From a virus: DNA of 64,000 bases. The stretch spans positions 1 to 64,000 of the IMG/VR virus record IMGVR_UViG_3300023184_000105; one strand, written 5' to 3'. Every line of letters starts with the position of its first letter. The stretch's first letter is position 1. Both the position numbers and the translations under genes were made by a program. Below, one piece after another: positions 7,483 through 14,549 of this stretch. The notes beneath the pieces were generated by a model that did not search any database, was not told where the DNA came from, and saw only the letters and a program-made list of their open reading frames with translations.

Positions 7483-7767
7483 TTATACCGGATGATGATC
7501 AATATCGTCTTTATCTTTACTTAGATAATATATTATTATAGCACGTTCTAATGCTTTATGTAAAGCGATATTAGTTTTTGCTGATCGCCGAATGTTACCC
7601 CACAGTTGGTTATCCATTATATGATCATGTAGTGGTCTACCATCATCGGTTCTTTTATCCCATCGCCAACCAGTTTCTATCCACTCATCAGAATCCTCTT
7701 CTTGTGCGTAGGTTATACCGTCTACATTTTTGTAAGTATATCTAGCCCCGGGAGTAAGTGTCCCCAT
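7483..7767 (-). CDS. Hypothetical small protein
   Basis: 94 residues. The N-terminal half is beta-like (TPGARYTYKNVDGITYAQEE) and holds a tryptophan-rich WIETGWRWDKRTDDGRPLHD segment. The C-terminal half is helical (ALHKALERAIIIYYLSKDKD). It lies 1 nt downstream of the next gene and 2 nt upstream of the gp62-like gene, so it belongs to the same transcript. No known domain recognised. Confidence 0.7.
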   Translation of the reverse strand: MGTLTPGARYTYKNVDGITYAQEEDSDEWIETGWRWDKRTDDGRPLHDHIMDNQLWGNIRRSAKTNIALHKALERAIIIYYLSKDKDDIDHHPV

Positions 7768-7768
7768 T

Positions 7769-8272
7769 TTACCAGCACCTTGTATAATCCACTAATTCAC
7801 TTTGACGACTAACTTCTTTAACAAAATAAGCACAAGTAGGTTTAGGACCCGCTTCCAATGGTGTGCATAATAGTTGTCCCGGCTTCATCTTTGGAAAATA
7901 CCATTTAACATCTTGATATACATCTATGATATCAATCTCATGAAATTCGGGTCGGAAACTGCTTAGTGGATTAAAGCAAAATGTTTTAAAACCTCGATCA
8001 TTTAGACTAGTAAGTGGTAGTACTTCCATATCAGGGCCTTCAGGATCACCAACGATAGCACACCAATCTAGTGGCATAGTTATTTCATGTTTACCCACTT
8101 TTAGTACCGCAGCAGGTCCAGTAAAACTTTCTAAAAAGATAAGTGGAATAAAGAAATAATCAGGGTTAGAACTATCACTATTATCCAGTACAGCAAATCT
8201 TAAATCGTCATCTACCTCTTCTGGTAATTCGTTGAGATAAAATATCTCATTGTTTAGTGTTAAAATTTGCAT
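7769..8272 (-). CDS. Hypothetical protein
   Basis: 167 residues, acidic, rich in Pro and aromatic residues: PDYFFIPLIFLESFTGPAAV, TMPLDWCAIVGDPEGPDMEV, WYFPKMKPGQLLCTPLE. No catalytic motif or membrane segment. It is followed by a 1-nt gap to the 94-residue gene and preceded by the 235-residue gene with 1 nt between, so it is co-transcribed. An AT-rich leader without Shine-Dalgarno precedes the ATG. The function is unknown. Confidence 0.72.
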   Translation of the reverse strand: MQILTLNNEIFYLNELPEEVDDDLRFAVLDNSDSSNPDYFFIPLIFLESFTGPAAVLKVGKHEITMPLDWCAIVGDPEGPDMEVLPLTSLNDRGFKTFCFNPLSSFRPEFHEIDIIDVYQDVKWYFPKMKPGQLLCTPLEAGPKPTCAYFVKEVSRQSELVDYTRCW

Positions 8273-8273
8273 A

Positions 8274-8981
8274 TTATTTTTTATTTTTATTAATTATATT
8301 TTTTAATTTCATATAACTGGCTTTACCTAGTGAATAATCCCAGGCTACAAATTTTTCATTATATACATCTTGTGTAAGTGTATGTAATGAAATTTCTATA
8401 GGTCTATCGTCAGTTAACGGTATCAATTGGGCAATGGTAGTTCCTGCCTTAAGCATATCTTGTCTAGGAATTCCATTAGTTTTCCATAAGGTGATAATGT
8501 TAATTTGATGTTGATATCTAAATTCAGTAACGCCGGGTACCGTGGTAAATTGTTGTGGATCTTTCTGATTCCAAACAGGTTGTAAAAAAATAAACGGTAT
8601 TGGTTCATCGCACCAGACACGCCATGGACTTTCAAATTTTATATTAACATAGTCAGGCCAAGCACTTGGTGCTTGTTGTTGTAAATTATGTCCACCGGCA
8701 TTTAACAAACCTGATTTTTTTGGCCAAGTAATGTTAGTAATTTTATTGACACCTGTTTCTACATTATAATCTGCCCACAGGGGAATAGATATACCTTTAC
8801 TATATAAGTCCTTAAATCCAGGACAATGTTTAACTGTTTTTCCGGGAGCATCAGCAGGTATATTATCATACCAAGCAGGGATATCATCTTTCATTAATAC
8901 CGGTGGGAACATGTCTATTAACTGCCCAACAGGAGCATACATTTCTAACTTTATTACTTTTTTCTTTTTCTTAAAAAACAT
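8274..8981 (-). CDS. Conserved-looking hypothetical protein
   Basis: 235 residues. It starts with a lysine run (MFFKKKKKVIKLEMYAPV) and contains DIPAWYDNIPADAPGKT, KHCPGFKDLYSKGISIPLWADYNV and IPFIFLQPVWNQKD. This tryptophan/proline-rich pattern looks like proteins I have seen repeatedly in T4-like aquatic phages without an assigned role. A good AAAGGAAA ribosome binding site precedes the ATG. It lies 9 nt downstream of UvsW and so probably shares its transcript. Confidence 0.75.
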   Translation of the reverse strand: MFFKKKKKVIKLEMYAPVGQLIDMFPPVLMKDDIPAWYDNIPADAPGKTVKHCPGFKDLYSKGISIPLWADYNVETGVNKITNITWPKKSGLLNAGGHNLQQQAPSAWPDYVNIKFESPWRVWCDEPIPFIFLQPVWNQKDPQQFTTVPGVTEFRYQHQINIITLWKTNGIPRQDMLKAGTTIAQLIPLTDDRPIEISLHTLTQDVYNEKFVAWDYSLGKASYMKLKNIINKNKK

Positions 8982-8990
8982 ATTTTTCCT

Positions 8991-10445
8991 TTATAGGTAT
9001 TTTACTTTCTCAATATTAAATGGATATTTGGCTTCTTTATAAAACCTCTTTCTTTCTGTCAAGTGACGTTTAGCATATTTGCTAGCGGCTGTTATATCCC
9101 AGATCTGGACGAAGTCCTTGTCGTCTGCTTTTCTAATGCCTCGCCCAATCGACTGTATAACTCGGACAAAGCTCTTTCCGGGCTCCAGAAGAACCAGATT
9201 AAAAATCCTAGGAATATTAATACCCACAGCGGCCACACCAAAAGTCGCCACAATAATCTTGTTATCAGCAGTTCTAATCTCATCGTATTCTTCTTTCCTG
9301 TCTTTAGTTTTGACTTGACCTGATACAAACACCGCCTCTGGTATTTGCTCAATAATAAATTTACCAGAGTCGATTCTATTAACTAAGACTAAGGTATTTC
9401 CCGATGTTGCAATATTACGAATCATGTTACTGATGTAGGTCATTCTTTTATCATCAGTAACAAGATATTTTAATTCTTCTGCATAACTTCCAAACTCTTT
9501 CCATTCGGCTGTTTGAACAACATTAACGTGACAATTACTTAATATACCTGCTTCTTGTAGTTCATGTGCTTTGACTACATTTATCACTTCTCCCAGGCTT
9601 GCACGTAATGCTTGATACTCATGTTCTGCTTTTGGAATGGTTCCTGTAAGTCCCCAACGAATTGGAACATGACTTAGATTCTGTGTCAACAATTTCTTCA
9701 ATACATCGGCTTTTGCCATGTGTACTTCGTCAACCATCACTGTTCTTACGTCTGCTAAAAACTCAGAAATTTGTAAAATATCGTCGTCGTTTTTGCTTTT
9801 TTTGTCCCAAATATTCAAACTTTGCCAAGTACAGATTGTGTGTGTTTTGTTAAGATCTTTTCTGTCTCCATAGTAAACACCCACATCTAAACCGACATTA
9901 ACAAAGTCTTCTTCGGTTTGCTCTACTAAACTTTTATTAGGAACAATGGTTATTGTTCGACCGTATTTTTCACAAATTTTCGCCAAAGTTGCGGTGGTGA
10001 TTGTCTTACCAAAACCAGTGGCAATTTCCTGTAAACATTGTGGATTTTCTAAAAACTTATTAATGACATCAACTTGGTCACTACGTAAACGAATAAGATG
10101 ACCAGCAAAACGATGTCCTAGAGGCCACGTTTTTTCACCCCAAAAATCCTCAAAAATCTCGGAAAATTCCAGACTTGTAGTGGTACGTTGATCTTCAAAT
10201 TCGATGTAGTAGTTCTTGCTTTCAATGTACTCTAACACCGGTCCAAGCATACTGAGATAAGTTGAGCCACCAAGACCAAAGAAACTAATGCTTCCATCCC
10301 ATCGACCTAATTTGTAACTTGGTCTGAAGCGAGCAGTGGGGTCTTCGTACTTGAATTTTTTGACCAAAGCCTTACGAACATCGAGATCTAAATTTTCAAT
10401 CTTAACATTCACTTCATCTTTAATAATAACTTTACATGTACTCAA
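8991..10445 (-). CDS. uvsW: UvsW-type recombination DNA/RNA helicase
   Basis: 484 residues (T4 UvsW about 500). An N-terminal DNA-binding region contains YKLGRWDGSISFFG. The SF2 motor follows: Walker A at 142-149 (ATGFGKTI), DEVH box at 239-242, motif III LTGTIPK near 266-272, and motif VI QSIGRGIRK at 431-439. The enzyme branch-migrates recombination intermediates and unwinds R-loops, driving the switch to recombination-dependent replication. The start is a TTG at 10445, overlapping the upstream gene by 14 nt. No in-frame ATG fits the N-terminal alignment better. Confidence 0.93.
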   Translation of the reverse strand: MSTCKVIIKDEVNVKIENLDLDVRKALVKKFKYEDPTARFRPSYKLGRWDGSISFFGLGGSTYLSMLGPVLEYIESKNYYIEFEDQRTTTSLEFSEIFEDFWGEKTWPLGHRFAGHLIRLRSDQVDVINKFLENPQCLQEIATGFGKTITTATLAKICEKYGRTITIVPNKSLVEQTEEDFVNVGLDVGVYYGDRKDLNKTHTICTWQSLNIWDKKSKNDDDILQISEFLADVRTVMVDEVHMAKADVLKKLLTQNLSHVPIRWGLTGTIPKAEHEYQALRASLGEVINVVKAHELQEAGILSNCHVNVVQTAEWKEFGSYAEELKYLVTDDKRMTYISNMIRNIATSGNTLVLVNRIDSGKFIIEQIPEAVFVSGQVKTKDRKEEYDEIRTADNKIIVATFGVAAVGINIPRIFNLVLLEPGKSFVRVIQSIGRGIRKADDKDFVQIWDITAASKYAKRHLTERKRFYKEAKYPFNIEKVKYL

Positions 10446-11604
10446 TTTGCGGGCTCTTTGTTTTTTTATCTGCTAACACATTAATAACATTATGCTTGTT
10501 TTTCATAAAATTAGCAAGAGTATAATGTATATTATAGAAATTAAAATTCAATACACAATTAAATTTCAGTTTTGATTCAAATAATGGCTTAGGAAGTTTT
10601 CCACTAAGGACCACCACTTTGGTTGTTTCAGACACAGGCGAATTTAGTTTTTCTTCCTTGACAAATTTGTTAAAATCTCCCCCATTTTCATTAGGTAAGC
10701 GGAATAAAACACTAATTTCGTGATTTTCAATACCAATGTCTTTTAGCAATTCTAGTGCCTGTTGCATTTTGGCCAATTCATTGCCGCCGGGAACAGTAAC
10801 AATGCAAGGCAATAAACCTTGAACAATTGGCTTCAACTCTAAAATTGAATTTTCTTCCAAATTTATGGAAAAATTGGTGGCCGGGTCAGTTTTTATGAAT
10901 TCTTTGACTATTTCATCTTCATTGCAGTTATCTAATGCATTATCAACATTATTATCCCATGTGGTAATGCCAGCACGTCTTGCTTCAAGCACCGATTTTA
11001 AAATATCATTACCAGTAAGTGCTGGAACACTACTGTGTACATTGATATATTTGGTATTTTTACCATCATATGTTAGCATAGGGACATAATTTTCAATGTT
11101 TGAAGTTATAGTCTCAATTTGACTGATAAAATTTTTAAATTCTTCATCGGCTGTGAAATTATAACGTTCAATCCAAGATGAAAAGAAATTTATAACTTTA
11201 TCTTCCAACGAAAAAATCCATAATTTGTCATCAGCCTGCCATTCTGCTAACGAGAATTCAGTTTTAACTTTTTTAATCTCATTTACAAGTTTTTCCTCAT
11301 AAGGAAATTTAACTCTAATAGTTTTTTCAGAAATATGTGTGGAAATATGTTTTACCATACTAATAGTTCTGATTTTATATTTGAATAAGGGTGCGTCTAA
11401 CAATGGGGTTATGTCTTTGCCTAGATGGACATTAATTTGATTTTTGTATGCTTTTAACATTTTGAGCATTATAGCAGATTGCTTCTCTGTAAAACCCAAA
11501 TTTTTATAATTTATCTGTTCGTAGAAACTCTGCACCAATGTTAAATCATAACGATTGGTCTTAACAGAATACATTAACTCGGAAAGTAAATCTTCAATAT
11601 ACAT
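10432..11604 (-). CDS. UvsW-linked protein of unknown function
   Basis: 390 residues, Lys/Asn-rich and largely helical early on (FTEKQSAIMLKMLKAYKNQI), with DAPLFKYKIRTISMVKHIST and a later KVVVLSGKLPKPLFESKLKF strand-loop. The second half looks like a helicase-type alpha/beta fold without Walker A or DEAD motifs. It overlaps UvsW by 14 nt, so the two are translated together; a role as a UvsW partner or a degenerate helicase is inference. It is the first gene of its unit: a TATAAT promoter lies just ahead of the ATG. The gene is more AT-rich than UvsW. Confidence 0.75.
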   Translation of the reverse strand: MYIEDLLSELMYSVKTNRYDLTLVQSFYEQINYKNLGFTEKQSAIMLKMLKAYKNQINVHLGKDITPLLDAPLFKYKIRTISMVKHISTHISEKTIRVKFPYEEKLVNEIKKVKTEFSLAEWQADDKLWIFSLEDKVINFFSSWIERYNFTADEEFKNFISQIETITSNIENYVPMLTYDGKNTKYINVHSSVPALTGNDILKSVLEARRAGITTWDNNVDNALDNCNEDEIVKEFIKTDPATNFSINLEENSILELKPIVQGLLPCIVTVPGGNELAKMQQALELLKDIGIENHEISVLFRLPNENGGDFNKFVKEEKLNSPVSETTKVVVLSGKLPKPLFESKLKFNCVLNFNFYNIHYTLANFMKNKHNVINVLADKKTKSPQIEYM

Positions 11605-11610
11605 ACAATT

Positions 11611-11639
11611 ATTATACTACAAAACACAAAAGGACTCAA
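11611..11639 (-). promoter_or_regulatory. Sigma-70-type promoter with perfect -10
   Basis: The minus strand has TTGAGT (-35, 11639-11634), a 17-nt spacer and TATAAT (-10, 11616-11611), followed by 6 nt and the ATG at 11604. The expected start site falls on or beside the A of the ATG. The -35 lies within the loop and inner stem of the terminator hairpin at 11624-11651. Confidence 0.65.
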
Positions 11640-11651
11640 GTCCTTCTGTGT
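11624..11651. terminator. Hairpin between uvsY and the UvsW-linked gene
   Basis: A 13-bp stem with one mismatch (11624-11636 pairing 11639-11651) closes a 2-nt loop; the core is AAGGACT/AGTCCTT. It starts at the uvsY stop codon. On the minus strand it is followed by TTTTG rather than a long U tract, so termination may be partial. Confidence 0.6.
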
Positions 11652-12106
11652 CAAATAACAACGTCTTCCATACCCGCTGTTCGGAGTTTGATAATATTAC
11701 TTAGTTGCCACTGTTTGATATCTAAGCCCTTAATAATACCCAGCCATTGATTGCGTAGTAGTGCAAACTCATTGATGATCTTTTCCATATCAACTACATC
11801 TGCCTCACCTTCTACATACTTTTCAACATCTCTACTGCTAAGAGCACGTTGATAGTTTTCCAAATATTTCTTAAAAGTTTTGGAACGTAGGCGGCGCAGT
11901 TCAATGTTTAGATATTCTAAGATACCTTCAATTTCTTGAAGTTGATTAAATCGATGAGCAACAATACCAGGCAAAGCAGCAGAGGATTTTTCCACGTTGC
12001 CATGGATTTTAACCTCTGCTCTTGCTGAGTCTAATTCGAGATAATAGTAATCAATACAGCCTGGCAAGTGAGCAATATCTTTGCTTACTTTGCTGTACCA
12101 ATTCAC
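11651..12106 (-). CDS. uvsY: UvsY-like recombination mediator
   Basis: 151 residues (T4 UvsY 137), almost wholly helical. The C-terminal half, EGEADVVDMEKIINEFALLR and WLGIIKGLDIKQWQLSNIIK, follows the T4 pattern of a helix ending in W-G-I-L-L-D-F then I-K-S-R-G-F-A-I-K-H-I. Its place between UvsX/gp32 and UvsW supports this. UvsY loads UvsX onto gp32-coated single-stranded DNA. Identity to T4 is low, so the call rests on length, helical pattern and context. It is followed by a hairpin terminator. Confidence 0.72.
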   Translation of the reverse strand: MNWYSKVSKDIAHLPGCIDYYYLELDSARAEVKIHGNVEKSSAALPGIVAHRFNQLQEIEGILEYLNIELRRLRSKTFKKYLENYQRALSSRDVEKYVEGEADVVDMEKIINEFALLRNQWLGIIKGLDIKQWQLSNIIKLRTAGMEDVVI

Positions 12107-12108
12107 AA

Positions 12109-12354
12109 TTAGTCCTCGTCTTCGTCGTAGATATCGTCTTCGTCAATTTGATTTTCATCATTAAATTCATCTACAATAAGTTGTATTGCAGAATCAAGAT
12201 GAGGATCAAATCCCATAACTGATTCAAGTACTGACAACTCAACATCTTGTCCGATTAAAAAATCTACAAAATGCGTTGCTGCTGTTTCACGATTTTTTTC
12301 AGGAACATAGTCCTTAAAAGTGTCCCATACACCGATAATTAGATCTTCTTCCAT
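12109..12354 (-). CDS. Small acidic protein between UvsX and UvsY
   Basis: 81 residues. TFKDYVPEKNRETAATHFVD and LESVMGFDPHLDSAIQLIVD are two helical segments, and the tail is very acidic (NDENQIDEDDIYDEDED). It lies 1 nt downstream of uvsX and 2 nt upstream of uvsY, so it is made with the recombination proteins. The acidic tail could mimic DNA or bind a basic partner such as UvsY; that is inference. Family not recognised. Confidence 0.75.
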   Translation of the reverse strand: MEEDLIIGVWDTFKDYVPEKNRETAATHFVDFLIGQDVELSVLESVMGFDPHLDSAIQLIVDEFNDENQIDEDDIYDEDED

Positions 12355-12355
12355 A

Positions 12356-13411
12356 TTATGCTTCCTCTGTTTCTACTGCCTCTACAGGAACATTAATTTC
12401 TTCCCACTCGGCCATAATTACGGTCAAACCGTCCTTGTCATTACTATTCCATGCTTTGCGGAATTGCTTGATAATTTCGCCATCTTTGGTTGTATAAACA
12501 AGACTGTTGCCTTCTTTCTTCAACTTGCTTTTGGCTTCAAACAAATCAACTAAACCACTAAATGGACTCATACCTGTCGAGTACGGAATCTCAACTTGTA
12601 CTGATTCAAAAGGTTTGGAATAGCGTGTTTTCATAATCTTACAGGCTGAACGAATACCATTTACAGTGGTAGTTTTATTACCATCTTCGTCGGTTTTCAG
12701 TTTCAATTTACGCATAGCAACTACAATAGAACTAGCGTAGATAAATCCTTGACCACCTGAAATTTTATCATCTGGATCAAACATGTCCTGACTTGCGTAT
12801 GTATGATTTGTACAAACCATACCAACATTCCACGAGCCAAACATATTAACACAGTTACGAACTAATGAAGTTAGCGCCTTAGGCTTACGGCCCATGTCAC
12901 CTTTCATTTCACCTGCTTCGAACTGATTTACGTCAGTTGGAGTAAGCAACATACCCAAACTATCAATGACAAACAAAATCTTAGGACGACTTTCTTCGGG
13001 CATTAATTTGTATTCTTTCATGAATTCTGATATGGTTTTTGCCACATCATCAATCATAGCCATATTGAGTTTAAGTAGTTTATCTTCACTGGTATTAACA
13101 CCTAAATCCAACAACCACTTTTCATCAAGAGCGTTTTCACTATCAACTAGGATAACAAAAATGCCTTGTTCTTGTGCGTGACGGATGATGTTTCCAGAGC
13201 AAATATAACTCTTTCCTGCACCACTTTCACCGGCAAATACTGTAACTTTACCAAGGGGGACCCCTTTAAAAAAGTCCCCAGAGATAAGATAGTTAAGAGC
13301 ATAGTTACCAGTTGAGATCCAATCTGTTGGATCGTTAAAGCCAATACCAAGACCGTCAATAGACTTAGTAATCGACTTTCTAAACTTAGAAATATCAAAT
13401 GCTTTTCCCAT
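12356..13411 (-). CDS. uvsX: UvsX RecA-like recombinase
   Basis: 351 residues (T4 UvsX about 390). RecA-fold motifs: Walker A GESGAGKS at 61-68, VILVDSENALD at 87-97, and Walker B ILFVIDSLGML at 145-155. GDMGRKPKALTSLVRN and CTNHTYASQDMFDP are the later RecA-type segments, with SGGQGFIYASSIVV in the L2 region. UvsX catalyses strand exchange in recombination-dependent replication and repair with UvsY and gp32. A TAAGGAG ribosome binding site precedes the ATG, and gp32 ends 10 nt upstream. Confidence 0.95.
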   Translation of the reverse strand: MGKAFDISKFRKSITKSIDGLGIGFNDPTDWISTGNYALNYLISGDFFKGVPLGKVTVFAGESGAGKSYICSGNIIRHAQEQGIFVILVDSENALDEKWLLDLGVNTSEDKLLKLNMAMIDDVAKTISEFMKEYKLMPEESRPKILFVIDSLGMLLTPTDVNQFEAGEMKGDMGRKPKALTSLVRNCVNMFGSWNVGMVCTNHTYASQDMFDPDDKISGGQGFIYASSIVVAMRKLKLKTDEDGNKTTTVNGIRSACKIMKTRYSKPFESVQVEIPYSTGMSPFSGLVDLFEAKSKLKKEGNSLVYTTKDGEIIKQFRKAWNSNDKDGLTVIMAEWEEINVPVEAVETEEA

Positions 13412-13421
13412 TTGTTACTCC

Positions 13422-14417
13422 TTAGTTTGCTGCTGCGTTACGATTACGAATCATTGCAATAATGTCTGCTGCACGTGATCCTGCTTCGTTCTTTGGCTCT
13501 TCTTGTGCAACCGCTTTAGCGGGTGTTGCTGCCGCAGGTTCAAAAGGGACGTCGTCTTCCTCAATTTTTGCTGCTGGTGCTGCCTTTGGTGCTGCTGTAC
13601 TGGCGCTGCCGGTTGCTGAGCCACTACCACCAAAACCTGCTGGCTTAAAGTATTGACCCCAACGATCGCCATCATATGCTTCACCATCAACTGATGCTGC
13701 AAACATTTCTGCGATAACTTTGAGTTCGACTTCACCTGGTTTCTTAGGTAGGAAAGCCTTCAAATCAAACAAACCATATTGCTTAATTGCTGCTTGTTCT
13801 GCTTCAGCAAGAGCACGTTCGCGACGAGCCCAAGTTGATGTTGAATAGTCAGCATATCCACCTTTGCTTGTTTTAGCAATCTTGAAATCCAAGCCACGGA
13901 CATAGTCAGTTGGCAATTCTTCGATCTCAGCATCCATCAACGCATTCTTAACAATGTTAAAAATTTGTGATCCGATAATGAAACGACGGATTGGATTCTC
14001 AGGTAATTTTCCATCTTCTTGTAGTTTGCTGTCACCAACAAACCCTTGGAACAAGTAAGATTTCTTTTTCCAGTACTTACGACCCATATCTTCCAAACTC
14101 TTGTCTTTGAACCATGGACGGACTTCTGTCAATACCGGGCATGTTTCGCCCCACATTTCCATACAAGGAACTTGTACAGTAACGGGTTTAGAATTAGTTT
14201 CACCTTTAATTCCAGCGAAGGGCAATTTGATCATTGCACGTTCAATCCAGAAGAATGTGTTGTTTGGATCAGCGTCTGGAAGGAATCGAACTGTAGTAGT
14301 CGAACCTTCTGGCATATTCCAATGGGGATAAATTGCGTTGTCTCCACCTGCTGAGCCACCGGTGTTTTGTTGAGAACTTGCTTGAAGTTTTGCTCTAATT
14401 TCTGCTAATGTTGCCAT
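13422..14417 (-). CDS. 32: Single-stranded DNA-binding protein gp32
   Basis: 331 residues (T4 gp32 301). The N-terminus MATLAEIRAKLQASSQQ is the basic cooperative-binding segment. The core contains IYPHWNMPEGSTTTVRFLPD, the zinc-region cysteines in PCMEMWGETCPVL, and KKKSYLFQGFVGDS, all typical of gp32. The C-terminus is a low-complexity Gly/Ala/Pro linker with an acidic patch (KIEEDDVPFE), the usual site for partner proteins. It coats single-stranded DNA and organises helicase, UvsY and polymerase. It begins its transcription unit: a sigma-70-like promoter and the 14.5-kb terminator lie just ahead. Confidence 0.95.
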   Translation of the reverse strand: MATLAEIRAKLQASSQQNTGGSAGGDNAIYPHWNMPEGSTTTVRFLPDADPNNTFFWIERAMIKLPFAGIKGETNSKPVTVQVPCMEMWGETCPVLTEVRPWFKDKSLEDMGRKYWKKKSYLFQGFVGDSKLQEDGKLPENPIRRFIIGSQIFNIVKNALMDAEIEELPTDYVRGLDFKIAKTSKGGYADYSTSTWARRERALAEAEQAAIKQYGLFDLKAFLPKKPGEVELKVIAEMFAASVDGEAYDGDRWGQYFKPAGFGGSGSATGSASTAAPKAAPAAKIEEDDVPFEPAAATPAKAVAQEEPKNEAGSRAADIIAMIRNRNAAAN

Positions 14418-14435
14418 AATGTTTTGCCTTTATAA

Positions 14436-14464
14436 AATATATTATGCCGCTTTCTTAAAGCCAA
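14436..14464 (-). promoter_or_regulatory. Sigma-70-like promoter ahead of gp32
   Basis: The minus strand has TTGGCT (14464-14459), a 17-nt spacer and TATATT (14441-14436), about 18 nt before the gp32 ATG. There is a short inverted repeat GCTTT-AAG-AAAGC inside the spacer. Confidence 0.55.
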
Positions 14465-14475
14465 CTGACTAAAAG

Positions 14476-14510
14476 AAAAACTGTGCATAGCGTTAACTAT
14501 ACACAGTTTT
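14476..14510. terminator. Bidirectional intrinsic terminator between late and recombination modules
   Basis: AAAAACTGTGCATAG, a 6-nt loop CGTTAA, then CTATACACAGTTTT. The stem is 10 bp with one G-U pair plus flanking A and T runs, so it works in either direction. It ends the transcript of the 755-residue gene and isolates gp32. Confidence 0.85.
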
Positions 14511-14549
14511 ATTTATCATCGCAACCTTAATGGCTGCTTATTTTGCCAA

